A DNA stretch of 37,676 nt from an uncultured Oscillospiraceae bacterium (GCA_910587285.1 CAJULM010000027.1:1-37676); one strand, 5' to 3'. Counted from the first letter of the stretch, positions 15,881 to 25,725 are shown. Program-made: numbers and translations. The notes: generated by a model from the letters alone, not told the origin.

Positions 15881-18181
15881 CTACAATGGCCAGCTGGGGA
15901 ACCAGCGCAGGAAGTAGGTGCTGTACCACGTGGGCACATACAGCCCGGTCAGCTCCGGGTAAAATACCGCGTACAGCCCCACCACGCAGCCGGTGAAGCC
16001 ATACACCGCCAGGCGGCAGCCCTCCCGCTTCCGCTCCACCATGTCGTTCATGAGATAGGCGATGGCGAAGCACAAAAACAGCACCGTGGGGAAATAGTGG
16101 TAGGCAAACAGAATCCGCCCGATGGGCAGCCAGGGGACGAACTGGGACAGAATGGCGATGAGGATGAACAGCCCCCTGCCGCATTTGCGCCGCACCGTCT
16201 GGACGGCCACGGCGAAAAACGCCAGCAGCCCCGCCCAGGACACCAGGGGATTATTGAAGGAGGCAAACAGGCTTTTCATCCCCGGCACGTCCAGGTCCCG
16301 ATAGTACAGGATGGGCCGGCCGTCGAAAATCCACTGATACCAATAGGACTCATAGGGGTGGGGATTGTGCACGCCCTGGTGGTAGGTGAACATAAAGTGC
16401 TGGTTTTTCAGCATGATGTCCACCGGATGGGCGCTCTCGCTGGAAATCACCTCAAAGAACCCCCGGTTGGGCCCGCCCTCCATGGGCTTGGCCATCTCCG
16501 CCAGGTACTGTGGCAGCTGGGTGAAGGGCCAGGACAGCGCCTGCTGGGCCATGCCCCAGAAGCCCGCCTCATTGCCCCTGGCCACAGCATAGGGGAAGTA
16601 GGACGCAGTGTAAATGCACACCGGGATCACCACGAAAAACACCACGGACAGCAGAATCGTGCCCACCGCATAGGCGGTGAAGGAGCTGATTTCGGGCCGC
16701 TCCCAGGGAGGCGGCGCCTCCTGGAACATGGCCTCCGCCACCTGCTCCCGGACCTCCGGAGGCGCGGACTCCTTTCGGGCGCGGTCCTCCGCCTCCCGCC
16801 AGTCCCCGGCCTTGAAGATCATCCCCAGCAGCCACAGCAGGGCCAGCCCCGCCCCGGCATATACCACCGTCCATTTGGACGCGCAACCGATGCCCCAGAA
16901 CAGACCACTCAGGCCCAGAGGCAGGACATAGTGCCGCAGCTTTTTCCCTGCGGGAACCGCCAGCCAGCGGTACATGAAGTAATAGGAGACCAGGATAAAA
17001 AATACGCCGTAGGTGTCGATGGTGGCGATGCGGGTCTGGACCAGGTGCATGAAATCGAAGGTGAACAGGCACGTGCCGCACAGGGCCACCGGGGTTTTGC
17101 CGAACAGGTTCTTCAGGAAGACGTAGAGCACCGGCACCATCAGCACCCCGAACAGAGTACCCATAAACCGCCAGCCAAAGGGGACCATGCCGAACATCAT
17201 GATGCCCAGGGATAAAATCAGCTTGCCCAGGGGCGGGTGGGACACCTCGTATGGGTAGATATTATTCAGGTGCTCCAGGGCAGTGCGGGGGTGGTAGATC
17301 TCGTCGAAATAGGACGAGTTCATATAGGTGGCTTTGGTGGAGCAGCACTCCGGCTCGTCGAACAGGGCCGCGCCCCCCTCACCCACCGCGTCTGGAGAGT
17401 CCAGAAACCAATAGTGGCCGCCATCCCCCTGTGAATTTGGACGATAGTCCAGCAGCGCCAGCTCCGCCAGCCACAGCCCCTCCTCCCGGGGAGCGCTGGT
17501 GGCGGTGAGGCGGAAGCGGGAGGCACGAATGAAGCCCACGGGCTTCTGGTCCTCATTCCCGTTCTCCGCGCTGATGGTCAGGCCCTCCCGATCCACCTTG
17601 TCCAGCTCCAGCTCCTGCCACTTGAACAGGGAATTGTAGGGCTGGTCCAGCTTGATCCCCTGCCACTCCCCGTTCTCGTCCTCCCACTCCAGGATGTAGT
17701 ACCCGGTGCCCAGGGAGGTGTAGAAGGACAGCTTGTCCACCGTCACCGGCTGGTCGTAGGAAAACTCCACGCTGTCCCCCCGCTGGAATTTTGCCACGCT
17801 CTGAGGGGAGTTGAAGCCGCCCAGGTGCAAAAAGGCGGTAGCTGCGTATACCACCGTAAGGAGCAGCACGGGCAGGATGTCCCGCCGCTCCATGGGGTGG
17901 CGGGGCATCGTCAACGTCATGCGCCGGGGTCGGGCCCGCTCCTCCGCCATGGCAATCCACTCCAGGCTGTGCGGCCGGGGGCGGAGACAGAACCAATAAT
18001 ATCCGAAAAAGGCCCCGCAGACGGCAAGGCCGAACACCGCCCACACAAAGGCGGGGGACAGATTGGTGAAAAACCAGGTGACGCCGTATACCACCGTGTC
18101 CCACATCTCTTGAAAGGTGAGCGTGGCATTCTCCTCCGGGGCGGGGGACGCCGAAGCGGCCAAAGCCAGTAATCTTATCAT
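15881..18181 (-). CDS. Pmt-family protein O-mannosyltransferase-like membrane enzyme
   Basis: The 766-residue product belongs to the GT39/PMT family, which transfers mannose from a polyprenyl-phosphate donor to proteins outside the membrane. It has a short N-terminal segment, two membrane helices (about 45-66 and 103-120), and then an external beta-rich region (about 125-250). The catalytic loop follows with YFDEIYHPRTA (Asp293, Glu294) and VSHPPLGK (315-320), then about nine further membrane helices. The beta-rich insert (FSYDQPVTVDKLSFYTS to FRLTATSA) looks like a discoidin/F5-8C carbohydrate-binding module, which is not usual at this place. I chose ATG 18181 because GGAGG lies 7 bases upstream; an in-frame ATG ten codons earlier overlaps that site. 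The polyprenyl donor and the target are inferred. Confidence 0.85.
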   Translation of the reverse strand: MIRLLALAASASPAPEENATLTFQEMWDTVVYGVTWFFTNLSPAFVWAVFGLAVCGAFFGYYWFCLRPRPHSLEWIAMAEERARPRRMTLTMPRHPMERRDILPVLLLTVVYAATAFLHLGGFNSPQSVAKFQRGDSVEFSYDQPVTVDKLSFYTSLGTGYYILEWEDENGEWQGIKLDQPYNSLFKWQELELDKVDREGLTISAENGNEDQKPVGFIRASRFRLTATSAPREEGLWLAELALLDYRPNSQGDGGHYWFLDSPDAVGEGGAALFDEPECCSTKATYMNSSYFDEIYHPRTALEHLNNIYPYEVSHPPLGKLILSLGIMMFGMVPFGWRFMGTLFGVLMVPVLYVFLKNLFGKTPVALCGTCLFTFDFMHLVQTRIATIDTYGVFFILVSYYFMYRWLAVPAGKKLRHYVLPLGLSGLFWGIGCASKWTVVYAGAGLALLWLLGMIFKAGDWREAEDRARKESAPPEVREQVAEAMFQEAPPPWERPEISSFTAYAVGTILLSVVFFVVIPVCIYTASYFPYAVARGNEAGFWGMAQQALSWPFTQLPQYLAEMAKPMEGGPNRGFFEVISSESAHPVDIMLKNQHFMFTYHQGVHNPHPYESYWYQWIFDGRPILYYRDLDVPGMKSLFASFNNPLVSWAGLLAFFAVAVQTVRRKCGRGLFILIAILSQFVPWLPIGRILFAYHYFPTVLFLCFAIAYLMNDMVERKREGCRLAVYGFTGCVVGLYAVFYPELTGLYVPTWYSTYFLRWFPSWPL

Positions 18182-18384
18182 TGCAACCTCCATGGCAGGT
18201 AGTGTTTCCATGCTGATACGGTTTCTATATTACTACGTTTGGAAGGGAAAGGGAAGCCCCCTTTTTACTTCCTTTGCATTCAAATGGGCAACGCCGGCCG
18301 CTGAGCAGTCCCGGAGCGGTTGTGCAAAAAGAGCGGGGCTTTCTGGCGAAGGGCGCCATTCACATTTAATTTACAACTGGACTA
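18182..18384. other. Upstream region of pmt and hrcA, no gene seen
   Basis: This divergent gap holds no gene. On the minus strand a TAATAT box lies near 18225, but I find no good -35 for pmt. A GC-rich stretch (about 18290-18355) shares short words such as GCAAAAAGAGCGGGG with the gap on the other side of pmt; the match is too short to call a repeat pair. The segment 18355-18384 is AT-rich and leads into the hrcA promoter. Confidence 0.4.
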
Positions 18385-18413
18385 TTGACAATTTTGGGGG
18401 GTGGTGGTACATT
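18385..18413 (+). promoter_or_regulatory. hrcA operon promoter
   Basis: TTGACA (18385-18390), a 17-base spacer and TACATT (18408-18413) lie directly before the CIRCE operator, which covers the expected transcription start. This is the usual HrcA-controlled layout. Confidence 0.7.
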
Positions 18414-18417
18414 ATCT

Positions 18418-18444
18418 TTAGCACTCTAGCAGTTCGAGTGCTAA
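18418..18444 (+). promoter_or_regulatory. CIRCE operator (HrcA binding site)
   Basis: The sequence is a perfect 9-9-9 CIRCE element: TTAGCACTC, nine bases, GAGTGCTAA. HrcA binds it as a dimer and represses the heat-shock operon until HrcA loses activity in the absence of free GroEL. Here it places hrcA-grpE and probably the whole cluster under autoregulation. No second CIRCE is seen before dnaK or dnaJ. Confidence 0.97.
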
Positions 18445-18467
18445 GCCTTTGGAGAGGAGGCGGTCCT

Positions 18468-19532
18468 TTGAGCCTTACTGACCGGAAAAAGAAAATTTTG
18501 CGCGCCGTCGTGGAAAGCTACATTCAGACGGCTGAGCCGGTGGGCTCCAAGGCGCTGATGGAGCTGACCGAGCTGAACGTATCCTCCGCCACCATCCGCA
18601 ACGATTTGGCCGACCTGACGGAGCTGGGCTATCTGGAGCAGCCCCACACCTCCGCCGGGCGGGTACCCTCCCCCAAGGGCTACCGGCTGTATGTCAACGA
18701 GCTGATGGAGGAGCAGCGCCTCAGCCTGGAGGAGACAAAGCAGATCAACGACGCCCTTCACCTGAAGATGCGGGAGCTGGACAAGGTCATCGACCAGGCG
18801 GGGCGCATGGTGTCCCAGCTCACCAACTACCCCGCCTTCGCCCTGGCGGAAGGGGTCCGGCGGCTGACCATCAAGCGGTTCGACCTGATTTTAGTGGATT
18901 CCGCCTCCTTCATCGCCGTGGTGATGACAGACAGCAGCGTGGTGAAAAACAAGCTGTTCCGCCTGCCCGCCGAACTGAGCGAGCCCCAGCTCCAACTGCT
19001 CACCACCCTTTTGAACACCGCCTTCGTGGGCAAAACCCTGGACCAGCTCACCCCCGAGCTGATGCGGGTGGCAGAGCACGCGGCGGGCGGCTCCTACGGG
19101 CTGATCTCCCTGGTGGTGTCCTTCGCCATGGAGGTGCTGGACGCCCTGGAGCACAGCGAGGTATACACCTCCGGAACCAACCACATTCTCAACCACCCGG
19201 AGTACCGGGACGTGGACAAGGCCCAGAAGCTGATGAGCTACCTGTCCGAGGAGCACTCTCTGGCCCAGGCGCTGGCCCTGCCCGCCCTGGAGGACGACAA
19301 TACCAAAATCCTGATCGGCCCGGAAAACGTGGCCGACGAGCTGAAGGATACCAGCGTGGTGCTGGCAAGCTACGACATCGGGGACGGCATGAAGGGCGTC
19401 ATCGGCGTGGTGGGTCCTACTCGGATGGACTACGCCAAGGTGGCCGCCAAGCTGTCCTACGTGGCCGACGGCCTGTCCAAGCTGTTCGGACAGCCGGAGC
19501 TTCCCCCCGGTACACCGGAAAAGGAGGAATAA
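18468..19532 (+). CDS. hrcA: Heat-inducible transcription repressor HrcA
   Basis: HrcA represses class I heat-shock genes by binding CIRCE. The 354-residue product has the N-terminal winged helix (LTDRKKKILRAVVESYIQTAEPVGSKAL, then SSATIRNDLADL and TSAGRVPSPKGYRLYV), a GAF-like middle domain and a C-terminal part with IGPTRMDY-like GVVGPTRMDYAKV. The start is TTG 18468, seven bases after GAGGAGG (18454-18460); no ATG or GTG begins the conserved N-terminus, so a TTG start is the best reading and may keep expression low. It follows CIRCE by 23 bases, and grpE starts 6 bases after its stop. Confidence 0.95.
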   Translation: MSLTDRKKKILRAVVESYIQTAEPVGSKALMELTELNVSSATIRNDLADLTELGYLEQPHTSAGRVPSPKGYRLYVNELMEEQRLSLEETKQINDALHLKMRELDKVIDQAGRMVSQLTNYPAFALAEGVRRLTIKRFDLILVDSASFIAVVMTDSSVVKNKLFRLPAELSEPQLQLLTTLLNTAFVGKTLDQLTPELMRVAEHAAGGSYGLISLVVSFAMEVLDALEHSEVYTSGTNHILNHPEYRDVDKAQKLMSYLSEEHSLAQALALPALEDDNTKILIGPENVADELKDTSVVLASYDIGDGMKGVIGVVGPTRMDYAKVAAKLSYVADGLSKLFGQPELPPGTPEKEE

Positions 19533-19538
19533 AGTCCC

Positions 19539-20102
19539 ATGGCAAAGAATCAGAAGAAAGAAAATCCCGTTCCCGAGGATGTACACAGCGGGGATGAGAA
19601 CGCCCCGGAGCAGGAAGCTCCAGAGATTGAGGAGACCCCCGATATCCAGGAGCCCCAGCAGGAAAAGCCTCAGAAGGACCAGGGCCAGCTGCTGGCGGAG
19701 GCGGCGGACAAATATCTGCGCCTGGCGGCGGAGTACGACAACTACCGCAAGCGCACCGCCAAGGAAAAAGACGCCGCCTGGACCGAGGCCAAGGCCCAGA
19801 CCGTGGCCGCCTTCCTCCCAGTGTTCGACAACCTGGAGCGAGCCTTGAAGCAGGACACCGCCGATGAGGCCTATAAAAAGGGCGTGGAGCTGACCATGAA
19901 GGGCTTGCAGGACGCTCTCACCGGACTAGGCGTGGAGATGATTCGCGCCCTGGGCGAGACCTTCGACCCCAACCGCCACAACGCCGTCATGCACTGCGAC
20001 GACCCGGAGTCAGGCGAGAGCACCATTGTGGAGGTGTTCCAGCAGGGCTTTATCTGCGGGGACAAAGTGATTCGGTTCTCCATGGTCAAGGTGGCAAATT
20101 AA
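19539..20102 (+). CDS. grpE: GrpE, DnaK nucleotide exchange factor
   Basis: GrpE releases ADP from DnaK. The 187-residue product has an acidic, disordered N-terminus rich in Glu/Pro/Gln (residues 1-50), a long coiled-coil helix (LLAEAADKYLRLAAEYDNYRKRTAKEKDAAW), and the C-terminal beta domain with the family signature NRHNAVMHCDDPESGESTIVEVFQQGFICGDKVIRFSMVKVAN. It starts 6 bases after hrcA and has an AAAGGAGGAAT site inside the hrcA end, so the two are co-translated. A tandem repeat starts immediately after its stop codon. Confidence 0.97.
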   Translation: MAKNQKKENPVPEDVHSGDENAPEQEAPEIEETPDIQEPQQEKPQKDQGQLLAEAADKYLRLAAEYDNYRKRTAKEKDAAWTEAKAQTVAAFLPVFDNLERALKQDTADEAYKKGVELTMKGLQDALTGLGVEMIRALGETFDPNRHNAVMHCDDPESGESTIVEVFQQGFICGDKVIRFSMVKVAN

Positions 20103-20375
20103 AAAGAAGTGCGGAGCCGTCGTGAGCAGCGCGGATGGAGCGGAGCGAGGACAAAAGCCCAAGGCCAACGATGTTGGACCGGGTTTTGCCCGAGTCGAAG
20201 TGAAGCCGCGCGTTGCGAACAGGCGCAGCATGACAACAAAGAAGTGCGGAAAAATGGACAGTGAGGGAGCTTGGACCGAAGCGAGGGCGAGCGACGGGGC
20301 CGCAGGCCCCAGAGACCAGCCCGAGTCGAAGGGAAAGCGACCGAGCGCCCTGGCCGCTTCGCAGCATGACAACAA
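20103..20375 (+). repeat. Tandem pair of ~135-bp degenerate intergenic repeats
   Basis: Two copies lie head to tail between grpE and dnaK. Each begins with AAAGAAGTGCGGA (20103 and 20238), contains CCCGAGTCGAAG (20189 and 20320) and ends with CGCAGCATGACAACAA (20224 and 20360). Interiors differ, so copies are old or belong to a variable family. The remaining gap up to dnaK (20376-20432) is AT-rich and may hold a promoter (TATAAA-like at about 20396) and the dnaK ribosome site AGGAGG. No gene is evident in the repeat. It splits what is usually a tight grpE-dnaK junction. Confidence 0.75.
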
Positions 20376-20432
20376 GCATCTCCCATTTCACATTGTATAA
20401 ATACACTTTTCATATAACAGGAGGAAATTATT

Positions 20433-22280
<1,848 letters not shown>

Positions 22281-22281
22281 G

Positions 22282-22330
22282 AAGCGCGGAAACGGGTAAC
22301 AGCGGGGCGTTTCGCCCCGCGTTTCCCGCG
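22282..22330 (+). other. GC-rich hairpin between dnaK and dnaJ
   Basis: A perfect 8-bp stem GCGGGGCG/CGCCCCGC (22302-22309/22313-22320) with a TTT loop is extended by an outer imperfect pairing of CGCGGAAAC with GTTTCCCGCG. It has no T-tract and ends before the dnaJ ribosome site. It may act as a partial terminator or as an mRNA-stabilising barrier that sets the dnaK:dnaJ ratio; this is inference. Confidence 0.55.
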
Positions 22331-22349
22331 TAAAGAGGTGATTCCATAT

Positions 22350-23507
22350 ATGGCAGATCAAAAACGAGATTATTACGAAGTGCTGGGCGTGGCCAAAACC
22401 GCCTCTGAGGACGAGCTGAAAAAAGCCTACCGCAAGCTGGCCAAGCAGTACCACCCGGACGTGAACCCCGGCAATGCCGAGGCGGAGGCCAAGTTCAAGG
22501 AAATCAACGAGGCCTACGAGGTGCTGTCCGACAAGGACAAGCGGGCCAAATACGACCAGTTTGGCCACGCCGGGGTGGACCCCAGTTTTGGCGCCGGCGG
22601 CTTTGGCGGCGGCTTCGACATGGGGGACATCGACCTGGGAGACATCTTCGGCTCCTTCTTCGGCGGCGGGTTTGGCGGCTTCGGCGGCCAGCGCCAAGCC
22701 GACCCCAACGCCCCCAAACGGGGAGCCTCTCTCCGGGCCAGCGTCACCATCTCCTTTGCCGAGGCCATGAGCGGCTGCGAAAAGGAGCTGAGCCTGCCCC
22801 GGATGGAGACCTGCGACGACTGCCATGGCACCGGCTGCGCCGCTGGCACCACCGCCGAGGTGTGCCCCGACTGCCGGGGCACAGGCCAGGTGCGCATACA
22901 GCGGGGCGGCGGCAGCTTTGCCTTCACCAGCACCGCGCCCTGCTCCAAGTGCCGGGGCACGGGCAAGATCATCCACCAGCCCTGCGCCTCCTGCCGGGGC
23001 GCGGGCCAGATTCGCCGCCAGCGGAGAATCAAGGTCCGGGTGCCCGCCGGCATTTACGACGGGCAGACCATCTCCATGCGCGGCCAGGGCAGCGCCGGCC
23101 CTAACGGCGGGCCCGCCGGGGACCTGCTGGTCAATGTGGCCGTGCTCCCCGACTCCCGATTTGAGCGCGACGGCAACGACCTGTACTCCAAGCGTCAGGT
23201 GAGCTTTACCCAGGCCGCCCTGGGTGCGGAGCTGGAGATTGAAACCATCGACGGAAAGGTGAAGTACACACTGCCCCCCGGCACCCAGCCGGGCACCGTG
23301 TTCCGCCTGCGCGGCAAGGGCGCGCCCAGCGTCAACGGCCGGGGCCGGGGCGACCAGTACGTCACCGTGCAGGTGCAGGTACCCACCAATCTCACCGGGC
23401 AGCAGAAGGACGCCCTGCTGGCCTATGCCGAGGCCATGGGGGAGGGTTCCCCCGCCCCGGCCACACCGGTGAAGGACTTCTTTACCGGAAAGAAAAAGAA
23501 AAAATAA
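22350..23507 (+). CDS. dnaJ: DnaJ, Hsp40 co-chaperone
   Basis: DnaJ delivers substrates to DnaK and stimulates its ATPase. The 385-residue product has a J domain with the HPD triad in YHPDVNPGNAEAE, a Gly/Phe-rich linker (FGAGGFGGGFDMGDIDLGDIFGSFFGGGFGG) and the zinc-binding domain with four CxxCxGxG-type repeats (CDDCHGTG, CPDCRGTG, CSKCRGTG, CASCRGAG). Two C-terminal substrate domains and a Lys-rich tail follow. It is a complete type I DnaJ. ATG 22350 is chosen because AAAGAGGTG ends 9 bases upstream and MADQKRDYYEVLGV is the conserved N-terminus. Confidence 0.98.
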   Translation: MADQKRDYYEVLGVAKTASEDELKKAYRKLAKQYHPDVNPGNAEAEAKFKEINEAYEVLSDKDKRAKYDQFGHAGVDPSFGAGGFGGGFDMGDIDLGDIFGSFFGGGFGGFGGQRQADPNAPKRGASLRASVTISFAEAMSGCEKELSLPRMETCDDCHGTGCAAGTTAEVCPDCRGTGQVRIQRGGGSFAFTSTAPCSKCRGTGKIIHQPCASCRGAGQIRRQRRIKVRVPAGIYDGQTISMRGQGSAGPNGGPAGDLLVNVAVLPDSRFERDGNDLYSKRQVSFTQAALGAELEIETIDGKVKYTLPPGTQPGTVFRLRGKGAPSVNGRGRGDQYVTVQVQVPTNLTGQQKDALLAYAEAMGEGSPAPATPVKDFFTGKKKKK

Positions 23508-23515
23508 AAGAGCCA

Positions 23516-23555
23516 GGGCAAGGCAGACCGCAACGGTTTGCCTTGCCCTTTTTAT
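23516..23555 (+). terminator. Terminator of the heat-shock cluster
   Basis: A long stem GGGCAAGGCA...TGCCTTGCCC (23516-23525/23539-23548), extended inward by GACCG/CGGTT, is followed by TTTTTAT. It lies 8 bases after the dnaJ stop. Confidence 0.92.
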
Positions 23556-23621
23556 CTTTCATAACTCACTGTGGCCAGCTCGGAGAAAGCGTCTGCTGTG
23601 AGAACCGCAATGGACGGAACG

Positions 23622-24374
23622 TCACACCCGTTTCCCCCCGGCAGTTTTTCTCGCCGCCGCCTTCACCAACAGCATCATCGGACGGCGCAGCTCATCTTTG
23701 ATCCCTGGAATATCCATCATTTCCTGCGGCGGCTCCGCCTCCTCCACAGCCTTCAGCTCAAAGCCGTGTTTCAGCAGACCCATCAATATTTGCGTGAGCG
23801 TGTGGTGCTGCTTCACCACGTCACAACCCAAAAAGCGCGTGTGCCGCTCCCCCGCAATGAAGTAATCGTCAACCGGCCAGTACTTTGGTTTTCCCTCAGC
23901 TGTGTAGAGCCAATCCTGTCCCACGCCCGCGGTAAAAACGGGATGCTCTATATTAAGAAGGAACACTCCGTTCCGCTTCAATGTCCTGTGCACCTTTTGA
24001 AAAACCGCCTCGATGTCTTCGATATAGTGGAGAGCCAGATTAGAAATGACACAATCCCAGGTGTTTTCCGGGTATTCGTATTCCTCTATACCGCAGATAC
24101 GGTACTCGATTTGATCTCCCGCGTTGCGTCTCTTTGCCTCCTCAATCATTTTCCGGCTCACATCAAGCCCCAATACCCGTGCCGCCCCCTGCTCCGCCGC
24201 AAATTTACAGTGCCACCCGTAACCGCACCCTAAATCAAGAACAGCCTCTCCCTGAAGCGGCGGAAACAGCGGCTTTAATTGGTGCCATTCTCCGGCAGCG
24301 CTTAACCCGTCCCTGCTGCGGGACATTTTTGAGTATTCCTCAAAAAAATGTTCATTATCATATTCGTTATTCAC
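23622..24374 (-). CDS. SAM-dependent methyltransferase, class I
   Basis: The 250-residue product has a Rossmann-type methyltransferase domain: motif I AVLDLGCGYGWHCKFAAEQGA (residues 44-64), the acidic motif II end VLGLDVSRKMIEEA, motif III-like DCVISNLALHYIED, and motif IV/V RTLKRNGVFLLNIEHPVF. The C-terminal part holds GQDWLYTAEGKPKYWPVDDYF and FLGCDVVKQHHTLTQIL. It is close to the type-11 methyltransferases that act on small molecules; the substrate is unknown. It stands alone on the minus strand and has more AT-rich codons than the heat-shock genes, which hints at later acquisition. Confidence 0.88.
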   Translation of the reverse strand: MNNEYDNEHFFEEYSKMSRSRDGLSAAGEWHQLKPLFPPLQGEAVLDLGCGYGWHCKFAAEQGAARVLGLDVSRKMIEEAKRRNAGDQIEYRICGIEEYEYPENTWDCVISNLALHYIEDIEAVFQKVHRTLKRNGVFLLNIEHPVFTAGVGQDWLYTAEGKPKYWPVDDYFIAGERHTRFLGCDVVKQHHTLTQILMGLLKHGFELKAVEEAEPPQEMMDIPGIKDELRRPMMLLVKAAARKTAGGKRV

Positions 24375-24421
24375 TGGTCCCGCCCTCCAAACGTCCTGTT
24401 ATCAGTTTTCTATTTATAAAC

Positions 24422-24461
24422 GGACACCCGTTGAAAAGCAACCGCTTTTCAACGGGTGTCC
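24422..24461. other. 18-bp perfect inverted repeat
   Basis: The arms 24422-24439 and 24444-24461 pair perfectly around the loop AACC. Neither side carries a clear T-tract, although the minus strand continues with GTTTATAAATA. It lies between the gene at 24570-24977 and the methyltransferase, both on the minus strand, so it may terminate the former. The rest of 24375-24569 shows nothing else convincing. Confidence 0.6.
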
Positions 24462-24569
24462 CCTTCCTTGCGGCCTATTTTCAAAAGCCTCGGCCCTTCT
24501 GCACTCCTCACGGCGATATGATGGACTACAGCATCCCTCCCCTGCCCTGCGGGAGCGGAGGGACGGCTT

Positions 24570-24977
24570 TTAACAGTCTACTGTGATGTTATCGGTCCCG
24601 TGGGCCTCGAACTCGTCGATATAGGCGTCGATGCGCTGGGCCAGCTCGTCATAATTGCTCTCGTCGATGGGCACATCGTCCATATCCCGCCGGGCCAGGT
24701 CCTCCGCCAAAATCTCGAAAAACACGTTGTTTTCATATTCCATAATGGCCTCGTGGATTCCCCCTTCCGCAAAAGCGCGGGAGGGGATGACCTCACCCCG
24801 ATAGGTTTCCGCCAGGGTGGGCATTCCCTCCTGTGCGGCTTTGGCGAACAGCAGGCTCTCCACCTCATCGTAATCCTTGAAGCGGTCCTCTCCCCGGGTG
24901 GAATTGAGAATCCAGTTCCCGATGTATACCAAATCCAGCAGCCGACGCAGCTGCTTTCGCGTCAACTCCAATTCCAT
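24570..24977 (-). CDS. Unknown 135-residue acidic protein
   Basis: I do not recognise a family by name. The protein is acidic and mostly helical (LTRKQLRRLLDLVYIGNWILNS, DYDEVESLLFAKAAQEG, IHEAIMEYENNVFFEILAEDLARRDM, YDELAQRIDAYIDEFEAHG), with no membrane segment. The LVYIGNWILNSTRGEDRFKDYDEVE stretch gives me the impression of a conserved Firmicutes family of unknown function. A GAAGGAGGG ribosome site and a TTGACA/TATAAA promoter (16-base spacing) precede it. It ends in a Cys two residues after a Thr-Val. Confidence 0.72.
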   Translation of the reverse strand: MELELTRKQLRRLLDLVYIGNWILNSTRGEDRFKDYDEVESLLFAKAAQEGMPTLAETYRGEVIPSRAFAEGGIHEAIMEYENNVFFEILAEDLARRDMDDVPIDESNYDELAQRIDAYIDEFEAHGTDNITVDC

Positions 24978-25014
24978 GCTCAGCCCTCCTTCGGCTCTCC
25001 TGCGTCCCCTCTAT

Positions 25015-25042
25015 TTTATACGCCCCACCCCCCAGTTGTCAA
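25015..25042 (-). promoter_or_regulatory. Probable promoter of gene 24570-24977
   Basis: On the minus strand TTGACA (plus 25037-25042), a 16-base spacer and TATAAA (plus 25015-25020) lie 38 bases upstream of the start codon. No equally good promoter is seen for the divergent ssb-like gene. Confidence 0.6.
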
Positions 25043-25110
25043 TGGTCATACTTGGGTCATGCCCGGCATATAGTGAACAAGCTGACATATGACGACGGAG
25101 TGTGATACCA

Positions 25111-25725
25111 ATGGATGAATTCAGAGGAGAAAACAAAATCGTGCTGCGGGGACAGGCGGCGGGGCAGCCCCTCCCCTCCCACCAAAATCACGGGGTAAGC
25201 TATTACCTGGTCCCCCTGCGGGTCCCCCGGCTGTCCGGGGTGGACGACATGCTGAACCTGATTACCTCCAACCCGGACCCCGCCCTCTGGACGGCGGACC
25301 AATGGATGGACGTGGAGGGCGAGGTGCGCTCCTACAACAATCGGTCCGGCCAGGGCAGCAAGCTGGTCATCACTGTGCTGGTGCGCTCGGCCCGCCCCTG
25401 TGCGGAGCAGGCGGGGGAAAACCGCCTGACGCTGGCCGGAGCGCTGTGCCGCACCCCGGTGAAACGCCGCACCCCCTTGGGCCGGGAGATCTGCGACCTG
25501 CTGCTGGCGGTAAACCGGCCCTATGGCCGGGCGGACTACCTGCCCTGCATCGCCTGGGGCTCGCTGGCTGTCCACTGCGGCGCCCTGGAGGTGGGGGACA
25601 CCCTGCGCCTGGAGGGCCGGCTGCAAAGCCGGCAGTACCACAAGCTCATCGACGGTGAGCAGGTGGCGCGGACCGCTTATGAAATCTCCGTGATGAATCT
25701 GCTGGATCCCGCGGAGCCATCGTGA
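25111..25725 (+). CDS. SSB-like protein with two OB folds
   Basis: The 204-residue product looks like a clostridial single-stranded DNA-binding protein with two OB-like domains. The first covers about residues 8-105 (NKIVLRGQAAGQPLPSH to LVITVLVRSAR). The second, about 112-195 (RLTLAGALCRTPVKRRTPLGREICDLLLAV, DYLPCIAWG, LEVGDTLRLEGRLQSRQYHK), matches the SSB/PriB pattern. It lacks the acidic DDDIPF-type C-terminal tip of canonical SSB, so it is probably not the main replicative SSB. ATG 25111 is chosen because GGAG lies 10 bases upstream; GTG 25102 is too close to it. Its last codons fall in a sequence shared with the intergenic repeat family. Confidence 0.8.
   Translation: MDEFRGENKIVLRGQAAGQPLPSHQNHGVSYYLVPLRVPRLSGVDDMLNLITSNPDPALWTADQWMDVEGEVRSYNNRSGQGSKLVITVLVRSARPCAEQAGENRLTLAGALCRTPVKRRTPLGREICDLLLAVNRPYGRADYLPCIAWGSLAVHCGALEVGDTLRLEGRLQSRQYHKLIDGEQVARTAYEISVMNLLDPAEPS

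Noticed and set aside
15787..18335. A direct-repeat pair (GCAAAA-GAGCGGG words) flanking pmt as a sign of transposition
   Set aside because: The shared stretch is only about 13 bases with a length difference, and the gene's codon use matches its neighbours.
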